The notes: a model not told the origin generated them from the letters alone. DNA of 54,657 bases from CAYJDR01 sp964368965 (GCA_964368965.1 CAYJDR010000012.1:1-54657), one strand, 5' to 3'; shown: positions 26,165 through 35,364, numbered from the stretch's first letter. Program-made: numbers and translations.

Positions 26165-27449
26165 ACGTTATCATTCCTTTTAATACTTGCATGCCAGCTA
26201 GGTATTGAGTGTCATCTGCACCTGGTAATACTTTGCTTGCTTCTGTTTCTGTTTTAGTTTCTTCTTTTTTGCCTTCGTTTTCGCCAACTAAGTGGTTTTC
26301 AAAGTCGCTTTCTTTCAATGTGAAAGAGTTTGTATCATATTCGATAGTGCCTCTTTGTGCGATAACATCAGGCTCGATACCAACACCTTGGATAGAGCGA
26401 CCTAGTGGCGTATAATATCTTGCAGTAGTTAGCTTCACAGCTGAACCATCACGCATTTCGATAACTGACTGCACACTTGCTTTACCAAAAGTAGTTGTAC
26501 CTACAACAACTGCTCTGCTGTAGTCTTGCAATGCTCCAGCTAAGATTTCACTAGCTGATGCTGAACCTTCATTCACAAGCACAACTATCGGAGTGGAGCT
26601 ATTTCTGTAGCTAAAGCGCCTTGTGTTGAAGTGTTGCTCTTGTCCTGAGCGGTCTTTTGTGTAAACTACAGATTTGCCAGACTCTAAAAATAGGCTTGCA
26701 GTATCAATAGCTTCAGTTAATAAACCGCCGCCGTTGTTACGTAAATCTATAATGATGCCATCGACTTTTGCTGCGTCGAAAGATTTCAATGCTTTTTCCA
26801 TCTCTTGAGTAGAGCGCTCTTGGAATTGCGTCAACCTAACGTAGCCAACATTTCCAGAAACTTCTGATTTAACAGACTTTATCTCGATAATTGCACGCAC
26901 GATATCAATATCAATCGGCTCAAGTTCGCCTTTTCTTGCGATTGTAATTGTAATTTTTGTACCTGGCTCACCACGCATCTTAGCAACTGACTCTTCCATT
27001 GAAGCGCCCGCTGTTGGCTTGCCATCAATCTTAACGATGACGTCGCCCGCTTTTATGCCCGCGCGTTCTGCTGGTGTATCTTCGATTGGCGATATAACTG
27101 TAAGTAGGTCATCTTTCATACCGATAGTGATACCTAAGCCACCGAATGATCCTTTTGTGTCAGACTGAAAAGATTTGTACTGTTCAGGAGTATAAAACGT
27201 AGAGTGCGGATCAAGATTTTGTAGCATACCCTTAATTGCACCGTAGATAACTTCCTTTTGCTCAACTGGTTCAACATATACGTTTTCTACCAGTGACATA
27301 GCTTGTGAAAGTGTTTCAAGTGCAAGATATTTGTCATCAGCAGCTGCATGTGCGCTTGTATCTTGTACTTTGTTTGCACCGTACGAGACAACAAATACCG
27401 CAACAAATAATATTAATGCTACTGAAAAATTCTTTCTGAAATTATTCAT
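26145..27449 (-). CDS. ctpA: C-terminal processing peptidase, S41 family
   Basis: 434 residues, a periplasmic serine protease of the CtpA/Prc family. N-terminal signal anchor (FSVALILFVAVFVVSYG); PDZ domain around 95-175 (GSFGGLGITIGMKDD … GIKAGDVIVKIDG); protease core with the catalytic Ser in GSASAS (295-300) and Lys323 in FGKASV. C-terminal linker rich in Glu/Lys. It commonly trims or degrades peptidoglycan hydrolases and lipoproteins. Encoded between envC and the YibQ-like gene; AAGGAG precedes its ATG. Confidence 0.95.
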   Translation of the reverse strand: MNNFRKNFSVALILFVAVFVVSYGANKVQDTSAHAAADDKYLALETLSQAMSLVENVYVEPVEQKEVIYGAIKGMLQNLDPHSTFYTPEQYKSFQSDTKGSFGGLGITIGMKDDLLTVISPIEDTPAERAGIKAGDVIVKIDGKPTAGASMEESVAKMRGEPGTKITITIARKGELEPIDIDIVRAIIEIKSVKSEVSGNVGYVRLTQFQERSTQEMEKALKSFDAAKVDGIIIDLRNNGGGLLTEAIDTASLFLESGKSVVYTKDRSGQEQHFNTRRFSYRNSSTPIVVLVNEGSASASEILAGALQDYSRAVVVGTTTFGKASVQSVIEMRDGSAVKLTTARYYTPLGRSIQGVGIEPDVIAQRGTIEYDTNSFTLKESDFENHLVGENEGKKEETKTETEASKVLPGADDTQYLAGMQVLKGMITYGKNNK

Positions 27450-27466
27450 TTTATATTCTCCTTAAT

Positions 27467-28588
27467 TTACCTTTTGACTAACCAATGTCTAGGGTTGAGT
27501 GCGTTTTCGTTTTGGCGCACTTCAAAATATAAATATGGGTCGCTATAGCCTTCGCCAACCGATACATAACCAACCGTATCAAGCTGTGCTACAACGTCGC
27601 CCTCTTTAACATATAATGATGACATGTTTGCATATATCGTATAGTAAGGTGTGCCGTGTGTCAATACCACAACATAGCCAAACCCACGCATATAATTAGC
27701 ATAAAGCACTGTGCCACTTGCAATAGCTTTTGCTGGTGCTGTTGCGCTTGGCCTAATCTTTATGCCTTTATTGAAAACTTTTATATTTGCTTCTTTCACA
27801 AGGTGTTCGCCATAGTTTTCGATAACTCTGCCAGTAATCGCCCATGGATATTTACCTTTGTTTTTAGCAAAAGAGCCGTCGCTTGTAGTCACCATGCCAG
27901 CAACTTCGTCTATCTCGCTATTTAGCTCATTGCGCCTAAACTCGAGCATTTCGATATACTCACGCCTGCCTTGCTCATCATGTTTTAACATTGCAAGCAT
28001 GTTGTTATATTCTTTCGTTTCTGCCTTCAATTCGTTGATAGCTTTCACACGTTCTGCTTTCAGCACTTTCAATTCATCGAGTTTAGCAGTTTCTTCATCT
28101 TTTAAGATATTAAGACGCTCAGTATAGCGTTTTAGTTCGTTAGTTTTATCTGCCATCAGCTCTAATGCGACTGATAACAACTCAACAGCTTTGATAGCGT
28201 CGCCTTGCGGAGATGCCGAAGCTATTATCTTTACATTTGAATAGCCTAAGTTGTCAATAATAAACGTATTACTTTTTATAGCTTCGTCTTTAATCTGTTT
28301 TATAGCACGTTCAGTTTCTTTAACTTCTGTACGTATCTCACGCACACGCACATCGCTCGCATTGATATCAACATTCAACTTAGCCAATAAATTTTGGTAA
28401 GTGTCTTGCTTTCGTTTAATAGCGCTCAACTGCTTGGTAGCACTAGCTTTCTCTGCTTTAAGTTTTTTAAGTTCTTGTTCTTCCGCAGCGATTTGCTTCT
28501 GTAAGCGAGCATACTCATCGTTTGACTGAGTGTAGCCGTACATTGCAAAAAATACAAGCACTATTAGTAAAATACTTTTAGTCTTCAT
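27467..28588 (-). CDS. envC: EnvC-like murein hydrolase activator with degenerate LytM domain
   Basis: 373 residues. Signal peptide (ILLIVLVFFAMYGYTQ), long coiled-coil region (about 22-235) rich in Lys/Glu/Leu, then a C-terminal M23/LytM domain. The zinc ligands are missing: the first motif reads NKGIKIRPS where active enzymes have HxGxD, and the last reads YLYFEVR where they have HLHFE. This is the hallmark of EnvC-type activators that switch on amidases rather than cut peptidoglycan themselves. It directly follows ftsX (11-nt overlap), which fits control by FtsEX conformational change. Confidence 0.9.
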   Translation of the reverse strand: MKTKSILLIVLVFFAMYGYTQSNDEYARLQKQIAAEEQELKKLKAEKASATKQLSAIKRKQDTYQNLLAKLNVDINASDVRVREIRTEVKETERAIKQIKDEAIKSNTFIIDNLGYSNVKIIASASPQGDAIKAVELLSVALELMADKTNELKRYTERLNILKDEETAKLDELKVLKAERVKAINELKAETKEYNNMLAMLKHDEQGRREYIEMLEFRRNELNSEIDEVAGMVTTSDGSFAKNKGKYPWAITGRVIENYGEHLVKEANIKVFNKGIKIRPSATAPAKAIASGTVLYANYMRGFGYVVVLTHGTPYYTIYANMSSLYVKEGDVVAQLDTVGYVSVGEGYSDPYLYFEVRQNENALNPRHWLVKR

Positions 28589-29474
28589 TTACAGATGACA
28601 CCCTACGCAAAAACGACACAACACTAACAGCTGCAGCCAACGTAGACATTACACATATTAACAGCAACACTATAATAAAGTATGTTGCTGAAGGCATGGT
28701 AAACACATTGATACCCGAGCTTTGCAAAATGCTACTATTAAACAATGCAAACGTAGCAACAAATACAGCCGTCGAAAATAAAAATGCCGTAAGTGCATTA
28801 AAAAAAGCTTCAATAATATATGGCACAGAAATAAACATACGTGTAGCACCAACTAGGCCGTATAACTTAATTTCATCTTTAAACCTAAATAAACTTAGCT
28901 TCACTGTGTTAAATATAACAAACGATATTGATAGCGCAAATAACATGCTTATAAAAGTGATAAACATCGAAGCACCAAAACTAATGCGTGAAAACTTCGA
29001 TATATAATCCTTGCCATAACTAACGCTTTCGGCCTCTGGTATCGTCGCCTCTTTTACGATATCGTCCATGAGGTCGTCATTTGTTCCGTTATCAGTGTAT
29101 AGTTCAAAATACGCTGGGAAAAATTCATCAGATAAGGCTTGCAAGCCAACAACTGTTGGAGCATTTTCAATAACGAACTGCTTCGCTTCGGCTGGTGTTG
29201 TGTATGTAACGTCACGAACACCTGAGATTGTTTTATACTGTTCTATCGTTTTATCTATATCAAGTTCTGCGCCTGTTTTCAAATATACTCTAACTGCATT
29301 CGCTTGTGAAATATGCGATAAAAACTTAGCCGTGCCCACACCAGTTGTAAAAAATATGTGATACACAAATATAAGTGTAGCAATCGTTAGCAGTGTGAAT
29401 ATGTTACGCTTAAAACCTGCAAAAAAATAACCAAGCCCACGAAAAAATATGAACACAAATTTGTTGTTATTCAT
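28578..29474 (-). CDS. ftsX: Cell-division protein FtsX
   Basis: 298-residue permease-like protein. It has one N-terminal helix (about 17-40), a periplasmic loop of ~110 residues starting SQANAVRVYLKTGAELD (as in FtsX, with the phrase VRDVTYTTPAEAKQF), and three C-terminal helices. It pairs with FtsE and, through the periplasmic loop, with the EnvC-like protein encoded next. The start shares an ATGA overlap with the ftsE stop. Confidence 0.94.
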   Translation of the reverse strand: MNNNKFVFIFFRGLGYFFAGFKRNIFTLLTIATLIFVYHIFFTTGVGTAKFLSHISQANAVRVYLKTGAELDIDKTIEQYKTISGVRDVTYTTPAEAKQFVIENAPTVVGLQALSDEFFPAYFELYTDNGTNDDLMDDIVKEATIPEAESVSYGKDYISKFSRISFGASMFITFISMLFALSISFVIFNTVKLSLFRFKDEIKLYGLVGATRMFISVPYIIEAFFNALTAFLFSTAVFVATFALFNSSILQSSGINVFTMPSATYFIIVLLLICVMSTLAAAVSVVSFLRRVSSVNED

Positions 29475-30139
29475 GAGCGCACCTCGTCACGAATTAGCCT
29501 ACCTTTTTCAAGCACTATTTCTCTTGCTGGATATTTTTCCCTGAGTAGTAAATCGTGCGTAGCCATGATGACTGTAGTGCCTTTGCCGCACTCTTCGTTT
29601 AGTATGTTCATGATGTTATCGGCATTTTCTGGATCAAGGTTACCTGTAGGTTCATCGGCTATTAATATCTTTGGTTCGTTTATTAAAGCCCTAGCGATTG
29701 CAACACGTTGTTTTTCGCCACCAGATAAGTTTTTGACAATATCGTCACGTTTTTCGAACATGCCAACACGTTTCAACAACGGCCACACCCTTTCACGCGC
29801 TTGGGAGCGTTTCATATAGAAAATATCTAACGCGAGCTTAACATTGTCAAACACTGTTGCGTTTTCAAGCAGTTTATAATCTTGAAATACAACACCTATT
29901 TGCCGGCGTAAAAAAGGCACTTGCAAACGGCCCATAGCATTCAAATCGCTACCCTCGATAGCGACAACGCCGCTTGTTGGAACAAGGTCTGCGTATATTA
30001 GCCTAAGCATAGTAGATTTACCTGCGCCAGACTTACCAATGACGTATACAAACTCGCCACGATTAATATTTAAGTTAACAAATGATAAAGCGCTATACCC
30101 ATTACGGAAGCTAACGCCAACATTAACAAATTTTATCAA
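29471..30139 (-). CDS. ftsE: Cell-division ATP-binding protein FtsE
   Basis: 222-residue ABC ATPase. Walker A GKSGAGKST (about 36-44), Q loop VVFQDYKLLENATVFDNV, signature LSGGEKQRVAIARAL, Walker B ILIADEPTGNLDPE, H loop MATHD. The YxLL(E)-type segment and FYMKRSQ are usual for FtsE. The start is TTG with GAAGGG 8 nt upstream. First gene of the ftsE-ftsX-envC-ctpA-yibQ-tsaD-dusB series, all on the minus strand with overlaps or very short gaps. Confidence 0.95.
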   Translation of the reverse strand: MIKFVNVGVSFRNGYSALSFVNLNINRGEFVYVIGKSGAGKSTMLRLIYADLVPTSGVVAIEGSDLNAMGRLQVPFLRRQIGVVFQDYKLLENATVFDNVKLALDIFYMKRSQARERVWPLLKRVGMFEKRDDIVKNLSGGEKQRVAIARALINEPKILIADEPTGNLDPENADNIMNILNEECGKGTTVIMATHDLLLREKYPAREIVLEKGRLIRDEVRS

Positions 30140-30586
30140 ATTTAAACCCTTCTATGAATATTATACCTTTTAATAATAACACATTAAGCGATATTTTGCA
30201 ATGTAATAAACATGCTTATATAGCTTAATATTAATAGCTATGCTTGACAAATATGTTTTTTAATATTATAACCATATATAATATTTTAGTAACGCTATTA
30301 TGTAAAATCAAATGGTGTATAGATATCCATTTAAAATTGTATTATTAATCAACTTTTGTGTATATTTAACTTTATTGAACTTTTACTAAACAGCGCTGTC
30401 TATCATGTTAGGCAGCTAATTGATTGCAATGCATTCTGTGCGCCTATTCAACAACAATACACACATGCACATACTTCACAATATGTACAACCTTGATAAT
30501 GTGTCTTGATGCTAAATAGGACACTGTGCATGTATTATATTCTGCCAAAACAACATATGCAAACCTATGGTAAGGGGGGTTTTCTA
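30140..30586. other. AT-rich intergenic region between ftsE and the XRE regulator
   Basis: A 447-nt divergent gap with no coding sign. It contains the strong plus-strand promoter at 30244, small hairpins (AAATGG/CCATTT around 30310-30335; GCTGTC/GGCAGC around 30393-30415), and a weak inverted repeat GTGTC-N14-GACAC (30501-30524) that could be an autoregulatory operator. The ftsE promoter must lie in the left part; I cannot place it. Confidence 0.5.
30244..30272 (+). promoter_or_regulatory. Strong sigma-70-like promoter with ~300-nt leader
   Basis: TTGACA (30244-30249), a 17-nt spacer, TATAAC (30267-30272). This is the best plus-strand promoter in the gap. If it drives the XRE gene, the leader is about 300 nt; it may instead serve an unannotated RNA. 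Confidence 0.6.
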
Positions 30587-31240
30587 ATGCTTGGAAGAAA
30601 GCTAAAGGTACTATTGAAGTCTGCAAATTGCAAACAGTTAGACCTTGCAAGGCACCTTGATATTTCGCCTTCAAGACTTTCGAACTATCTCAGCGATAAG
30701 CGCGAGCCTAGTTTCGACATGTTGGTTGAGATTGCAAAATTTCTTAACGTAGACATGAACTTTTTTGCTGACACAACTTTTTCAAAGAAGGTTGGTCGCA
30801 ATGCTTCAGTCGTAAGTGACAACACAGCTACATACAATGTAGCAAACAGAGATGAAATCGTAGACGTTCCTATCATGCCTGTAAATGCGAAAAAGCACAG
30901 CATGAAGACAACGACTATTCCATTCAGCAAAGTATTTCTTACTGAATGCGATGAGCCAGAAAAACAGTTCGTTATTTTTGAAGTGAACAGCGCAATGCCT
31001 GCTGAATACGCTCAAGAAGGCGACTATATTTTATGTGCTAAGTGCGAAAATATGCCACTTGAAGATGGTGATTTCCTGTTTGAAAACGGTAGAAACACAA
31101 AATACTACCGCTACTACAAACATGGCGACACTATCATGCTCATTAACGAGTATGATAAATCTGAGCATGTCATTATAAGCAATGAAAGCGAGCTTAACAG
31201 CTATTTCAAAGTTCTATGGAAAGTTTCAAAGTTCAGATAA
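30587..31240 (+). CDS. XRE-family repressor with S24/LexA-like domain lacking the catalytic dyad
   Basis: 217 residues from the ATG at 30587 (AGGGGGG upstream). The N-terminal helix-turn-helix is LKVLLKSANCKQLDLARHLDISPSRLSNYLSDKREPS (about 6-42). The C-terminal half aligns with S24 phage-type repressors (VFLTECDEPEKQFVIFEVNSAMPAEYAQEGDYIL … YYRYYKHGDTIMLINEYD). Where cleavable repressors have GDSM the text reads NSAM (Ser to Ala), and the Lys of the YIKRYY motif appears to be Tyr. So the autocleavage dyad seems lost and control is probably by ligand or partner. No prophage genes are nearby. Confidence 0.8.
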   Translation: MLGRKLKVLLKSANCKQLDLARHLDISPSRLSNYLSDKREPSFDMLVEIAKFLNVDMNFFADTTFSKKVGRNASVVSDNTATYNVANRDEIVDVPIMPVNAKKHSMKTTTIPFSKVFLTECDEPEKQFVIFEVNSAMPAEYAQEGDYILCAKCENMPLEDGDFLFENGRNTKYYRYYKHGDTIMLINEYDKSEHVIISNESELNSYFKVLWKVSKFR

Positions 31241-31244
31241 TTAT

Positions 31245-31281
31245 AAAAAAATCGTTCATTTTAAAGTGAACGATTTTTTTT
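31245..31281. terminator. Bidirectional terminator between convergent genes
   Basis: ATCGTTCA (31251-31258), an 8-nt loop, TGAACGAT (31267-31274), flanked by an A-run on the left and a T-run on the right. It can end both the XRE gene (+) and the ferredoxin/ASKHA gene (-). Confidence 0.9.
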
Positions 31282-31286
31282 ATGCC

Positions 31287-32942
31287 CTATTCTATTATGA
31301 GGTTATTTGCTTTAGCTTTGTCTTTAAAGCGACTTTCTTCGGCCAAGTTTATCACACTGCCATTATCCATATGGTTTTTCATGTACGTTTCAAAATTCTT
31401 CTCTTTGAACAACTTAATAGCGTGAACCGTTGGCTCACCAGGGTAGTATGACACTTTGCTTGCATACTCTTTTGTCACAAAGCCTAAGTCTACCATAGAG
31501 TTTATGATATTCTCCTGATTAGATGATGTGTAAAATGCAAGCCCGTCAACATCGCCAATGCGCTCTTTCGTAAATTGCGTCACAGAGCGAATGAATGAAC
31601 GTATTTGATATAAGTTATCAAGCTCTTTTTGCGTGAGTGCGACTTCTGTAAACCTATCGCGGTATAGGAATATTCCCTCTGGCTGCTCACGACCAATCAA
31701 ATTAATCGTTAGCGATAAATCAACATTTTCACGTATTAGTTCTGCCCTTGATTTAAGCTTATACTGGCTATCAACCATGCCTTTACTAATAAGCATTTTC
31801 ACCACTTGAAACAATGCCGTAAGTGTAATGCCGTCTGGTGACACACCTGGCTTTTCAACTTTAGATACAGTCAGCTTATCGCTCACCTCTAGTATATTGT
31901 TGCTACCCCTTGGTTTGATATTCATGAGGCTATATTCTTCCAATGCCGTGTTGCGCATATCTACAAGCACGTTCTCGTTATACATATAAACCCTATCAAG
32001 CATATCAAGCGATATGATTAGCCTATTTTGCTTTTCAACAGTTAGTAACCTGAAAAAACGTACAATATCTTTGTTTTGTTCATAAGGCATTATAACTTCG
32101 CAAAGCAGTTGCCCTACTTCAAACTTGAAATATCTGACAATTTCATAATACGATTTTGCATCATATGCTTTGTTATATGGTATTAAAATCAGCACTCTGT
32201 CGATATCTTTAATCTTTAGCACACCGTGGACAAAGTCTGGCACAAGGTTGCTATCAATCACTTCTATAAGGCTTTCCTCTGTGTGTGTTATACCTTCTGA
32301 TACGATATTATCAAGCGCAGCCGCATAGCAAAAGTGCCTAACGCTATCTTTTAATTGCACCATGAATATGCCATCAGATGAGCCTTCTGTTTCGTGGCTA
32401 TCAAGCATGCTTACTTTCTGCATCGGTTGGAATTCTGATATAGATACTGTTTCGTCGACTTTAGGCACATCTAAAGTGTTGTCAATATTCAAACTATCGT
32501 CAAGTTCAGGAGCATTCACGGCAACTTCTTCACGCTCCTCAGTTGCGATATTTATCACTTCTGCCATTTCTTCAGCTGTGAGTGTTGCTTGTGTTTCTTC
32601 AATCTGTGGCTCAACCTCTGCTTGTAGCGATGGTTTCACGCAAGACATTTCGCTGATATCTATTTCGATATCGTTTTTAATATTATGCCTGCATGCAAGT
32701 CGATAGCCGCTATCTAGGCTAATTTTTGCAAGGATAAGTTCTTCTTTACTTGTGGCTTTTGGTATGTTTGTGCCAACAAAGCGCACTTTACACTTACCAC
32801 ATTGGCCAGATCCGTTACAAAGCGTAGGCGTAACGAACTTTTCATCTTGTAGAAATTGGTATAGGTTAGTGCCTGATTTTGCTTCTATAACTGTATTTAG
32901 ATTACGTATATTAATTTTGATAGTTTTTTTTCTAAAAAACAT
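31287..32942 (-). CDS. 2Fe-2S ferredoxin–degenerate ASKHA protein (RACo-like)
   Basis: 551 residues. The N-terminal ~90 form a plant-type 2Fe-2S ferredoxin domain with C42, C48, C51 and C84 (LCNGSGQCGKC … ACRH). An acidic linker follows (about 105-190). The rest follows the outline of the DUF4445/ASKHA domain of corrinoid-activating RACo proteins: DGITLTALFQVVKMLISKGMVD sits where GSGLIDAVAELL..GVID is expected, and ALTQKELDNLYQIRSFIRSVTQF where TQKDIRELQLAKGAIRAGI is expected. The phosphate-binding DxGTT and DIGTNGE motifs are absent, so ATP use is doubtful. No corrinoid protein or methyltransferase is nearby. GGGAG precedes the ATG. Probably a repurposed electron-transfer or sensing protein. 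Confidence 0.65.
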   Translation of the reverse strand: MFFRKKTIKINIRNLNTVIEAKSGTNLYQFLQDEKFVTPTLCNGSGQCGKCKVRFVGTNIPKATSKEELILAKISLDSGYRLACRHNIKNDIEIDISEMSCVKPSLQAEVEPQIEETQATLTAEEMAEVINIATEEREEVAVNAPELDDSLNIDNTLDVPKVDETVSISEFQPMQKVSMLDSHETEGSSDGIFMVQLKDSVRHFCYAAALDNIVSEGITHTEESLIEVIDSNLVPDFVHGVLKIKDIDRVLILIPYNKAYDAKSYYEIVRYFKFEVGQLLCEVIMPYEQNKDIVRFFRLLTVEKQNRLIISLDMLDRVYMYNENVLVDMRNTALEEYSLMNIKPRGSNNILEVSDKLTVSKVEKPGVSPDGITLTALFQVVKMLISKGMVDSQYKLKSRAELIRENVDLSLTINLIGREQPEGIFLYRDRFTEVALTQKELDNLYQIRSFIRSVTQFTKERIGDVDGLAFYTSSNQENIINSMVDLGFVTKEYASKVSYYPGEPTVHAIKLFKEKNFETYMKNHMDNGSVINLAEESRFKDKAKANNLIIE

Positions 32943-33015
32943 TCAGATAACTCCCAACATTTTACTAAGCTTGATTATTGCAAAATTAATTCATTTTAGC
33001 AATGCAAAATGCAAT

Positions 33016-33039
33016 AAAAAAGGGGACAAATTTGCCCCC
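33016..33039 (-). terminator. Terminator of the alpha-glucan operon
   Basis: On the minus strand GGGGG CAAATTTG TCCCC, then TTTTTTATT. It lies 10 nt past the stop of the GH57 branching enzyme, the last gene of the operon. Confidence 0.88.
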
Positions 33040-33048
33040 TCTGCCAAT

Positions 33049-34626
33049 TTAGCAAAATACTTTGTAGTCGATATCTTGGAAGATAGAGTTTTTTTGCTCT
33101 AACTTTTCAAGTAAGTTGAAGTCGAAATTATTATTCTCGAGCATTCCATATAGCATCATAAAGTTATGTATGTGTTCCTTTGTGCGCTCAGTTGAATACT
33201 CATTCGCTGTGCCTGTCGTCATCAAGAACGCCCAGTCACTCGACTGGCATAAAAACAGCTCACGAGCAAGCTGGTTTAAACACCTAACTTTCACACTATC
33301 AGTATCGCCTTGATACTTATTTGCTAAGTCAGTCATGTTATCAGCCATGAAGTGTAAGTGCCTGTATATCCAGTCGTTTCCGCTATTCAACCATACTTTA
33401 TAGTAACCTTCGTCGCCCCATGATGATGGGTTTACATCAACAACTTGGTTAGTTGGGTACTTTTGCAGATATTCAACTGGCGTGATAGGTTTAATAGAGT
33501 CAGATTTATCCATCTCTCTAAACACGTTTAGTAGAAAATCTGGCCCTTCAAACCACCAGTGGCCATAAAGTTCTGCATCATAAGGTGATAATATTAACGG
33601 CTCTCTATCAATGATGTTGCCGACTTCGTTAGCTTGCTTTTCACGCTCTTGCACGAAGTGTTTTGCATGCCCAACTGTTTTTTCATATGCGATTGCTGGT
33701 TGATAAACTTCTTTATATTCACTTTCGCCAGTAATTCTGTGATATTTCAAACCTGTAAACACACGCACACCATCAGGGCTGATGAACGGGCTTATGTAGT
33801 CATAGTCGAGGTCATAGCCGATATCACGGTAAAAATCTCTGTAATATGCATCACCAGGGTAGCCTTCTTTCGAGCTCCATACTTGCTTAGATGAGTAATA
33901 ATCGCGACCAAACGCAGCAACACCGTTAGTAGTGTAAACTGGTGCATAAGTTCCATATCTAGCACGTGGCTTAGAATAAAGCACACCATGAGTATCTACG
34001 AAGAAGTATGTAATGCCTGATTTCTCTAGCACTTTTTCAAGCCCTGCGTAATATGCACACTCTGGTAACCATATCCCTTTTGGGCGCTTGCCAAAGTGTT
34101 TTTCATGCGTGCGTGCGGCTATTTCTATTTGCGCGTGGACTGCTTTTTCGTTAGTCATCAACGGCAAGTAGCCATGAGTTGCACCACAAGTAATAATCTC
34201 TAAATAGCCTTTATCTGAGAAATATTTATAGCCATTAATTACTGAGCCACCTAAATCTTCCACTAGGAATTTCTTTAAGCGTTCTAGCCTCTCTATATAC
34301 ATATCAACCACAGGTTTATAGAGTGGGTCAGCACCTACGCGTTCGCGCTCTTTATATGCTAGTGTAATGCTTCTATCCATATAGTGGATATACTTTGCTT
34401 GCAAGTTAGGGTCTGCAAGCATCTCTGCGAGTGGAGGAGTAACAGACGATGTAAGCCTGAAGAACACCCCTTCGCGCTCAAGTGTTTTCATGTTGTATAG
34501 CAATGGTAAGTATGTTTCAGTGATAGCTTCAAACAACCAATGTTCTTCGTGAAAGTAGTCATAATCTGGGTGTTTCACGAACGGCAGATGTGCATGGAGG
34601 ACTAATGCCCAATATCCTTTGTTCAT
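33049..34626 (-). CDS. GH57 1,4-alpha-glucan branching enzyme
   Basis: 525 residues. N-terminal motif ALVLHAHLPFVKHPDY, nucleophile E189 in GIWLPECAYY, and acid/base D350 in SPYDAELYGHWWFEG match the bacterial and archaeal GH57 branching enzymes. The C-terminal helical DUF1957 part includes SSWGDEGYYKVWLNSGNDWIYRHLH and CQSSDWAFLMTTGTANEYSTER. It adds alpha-1,6 branches to the linear glucan made by the GT5 enzyme encoded two genes upstream. Last gene of the operon, followed by a terminator. Confidence 0.93.
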   Translation of the reverse strand: MNKGYWALVLHAHLPFVKHPDYDYFHEEHWLFEAITETYLPLLYNMKTLEREGVFFRLTSSVTPPLAEMLADPNLQAKYIHYMDRSITLAYKERERVGADPLYKPVVDMYIERLERLKKFLVEDLGGSVINGYKYFSDKGYLEIITCGATHGYLPLMTNEKAVHAQIEIAARTHEKHFGKRPKGIWLPECAYYAGLEKVLEKSGITYFFVDTHGVLYSKPRARYGTYAPVYTTNGVAAFGRDYYSSKQVWSSKEGYPGDAYYRDFYRDIGYDLDYDYISPFISPDGVRVFTGLKYHRITGESEYKEVYQPAIAYEKTVGHAKHFVQEREKQANEVGNIIDREPLILSPYDAELYGHWWFEGPDFLLNVFREMDKSDSIKPITPVEYLQKYPTNQVVDVNPSSWGDEGYYKVWLNSGNDWIYRHLHFMADNMTDLANKYQGDTDSVKVRCLNQLARELFLCQSSDWAFLMTTGTANEYSTERTKEHIHNFMMLYGMLENNNFDFNLLEKLEQKNSIFQDIDYKVFC

Positions 34627-34628
34627 AC

Positions 34629-35360
34629 TTATTCACCAGCCTTAAAGCTCATGTTTGATGAGCCTGCATGGATCTGTAATTGCTTTATAACTTCCTCATG
34701 TATGCTTATGCTTGAGTTTGCATCACGCATGCCTACGCCAGAGAGTTTATATAGTTTGTCTAGGTCGCCACCGATTGTCATCCATGTTTCTTCATCAACA
34801 ATTTCTGAAACTTTATCAGCTGGCATTTTGATAGTTTTAGATTTTATCAACGAGTGATAAACGCCATCTTTATCAACATAGCCAAGCTCTGCCCAAACGA
34901 TTTTATCCGCTAAGTTTATGTTGAAATACCAGCAACCTATGCGCTCAACTTTCACAGATGCAAACTCTAGCACTTTTTCAGGCTCATGAGCGAAAACTTT
35001 TAACGTTAGTTGCTCGTCGTTTGCGATGTTTAGCCTTTGTTTTGCCTCAGACATAGTATGGTCGCTGATTTCCCAATAAACATATTCGCTTGTAGGGTCA
35101 ACAGGCATAAGTGCTATCATATCTTTGTTATAGTAAGCTGGGATTGGGTACTCATCACGCTTAGGTTTAACATTTTTTTCAGGTTTTGGTGCTGTATCAT
35201 AGCCGACATTATTTGTGCTAGATTCTGCATTAGTAGAAGCTTGAAAAAAGGGCTCTAGTTGAGCAACTAGTTCTGCCTTATTCATTTTAGTTCTATTTTT
35301 TATCTGTTTTTCCTTAGCTAAGTTCATCAGCTCATTTTTTGTTAACTTGCTCAAATTCAC
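34629..35360 (-). CDS. DUF4912 protein with N-terminal SAP/Rho-N-like domain
   Basis: 243 residues. The first ~37 residues (LSKLTKNELMNLAKEKQIKNRTKMNKAELVAQL) form a SAP/Rho-N-type helix pair. A low-complexity linker follows, then DUF4912: MIALMPVDPTSEYVYWEISDHTM, CWYFNINL and WAELGYVDKDGVYHSLIKSKTI. DUF4912 proteins often sit in GH57/GT5 clusters and resemble carbohydrate-binding beta sandwiches, but no function is proved. The start is GTG with GGAGG 9 nt upstream. Placed between the GT5 synthase and the branching enzyme. Confidence 0.85.
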   Translation of the reverse strand: MNLSKLTKNELMNLAKEKQIKNRTKMNKAELVAQLEPFFQASTNAESSTNNVGYDTAPKPEKNVKPKRDEYPIPAYYNKDMIALMPVDPTSEYVYWEISDHTMSEAKQRLNIANDEQLTLKVFAHEPEKVLEFASVKVERIGCWYFNINLADKIVWAELGYVDKDGVYHSLIKSKTIKMPADKVSEIVDEETWMTIGGDLDKLYKLSGVGMRDANSSISIHEEVIKQLQIHAGSSNMSFKAGE

Positions 35361-35364
35361 TGCC

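Noticed and set aside
30501..30524. GTGTC-N14-GACAC as a firm repressor operator
   Set aside because: Arms of only 5 bp in AT-rich DNA; position is suggestive but not enough for a separate feature.
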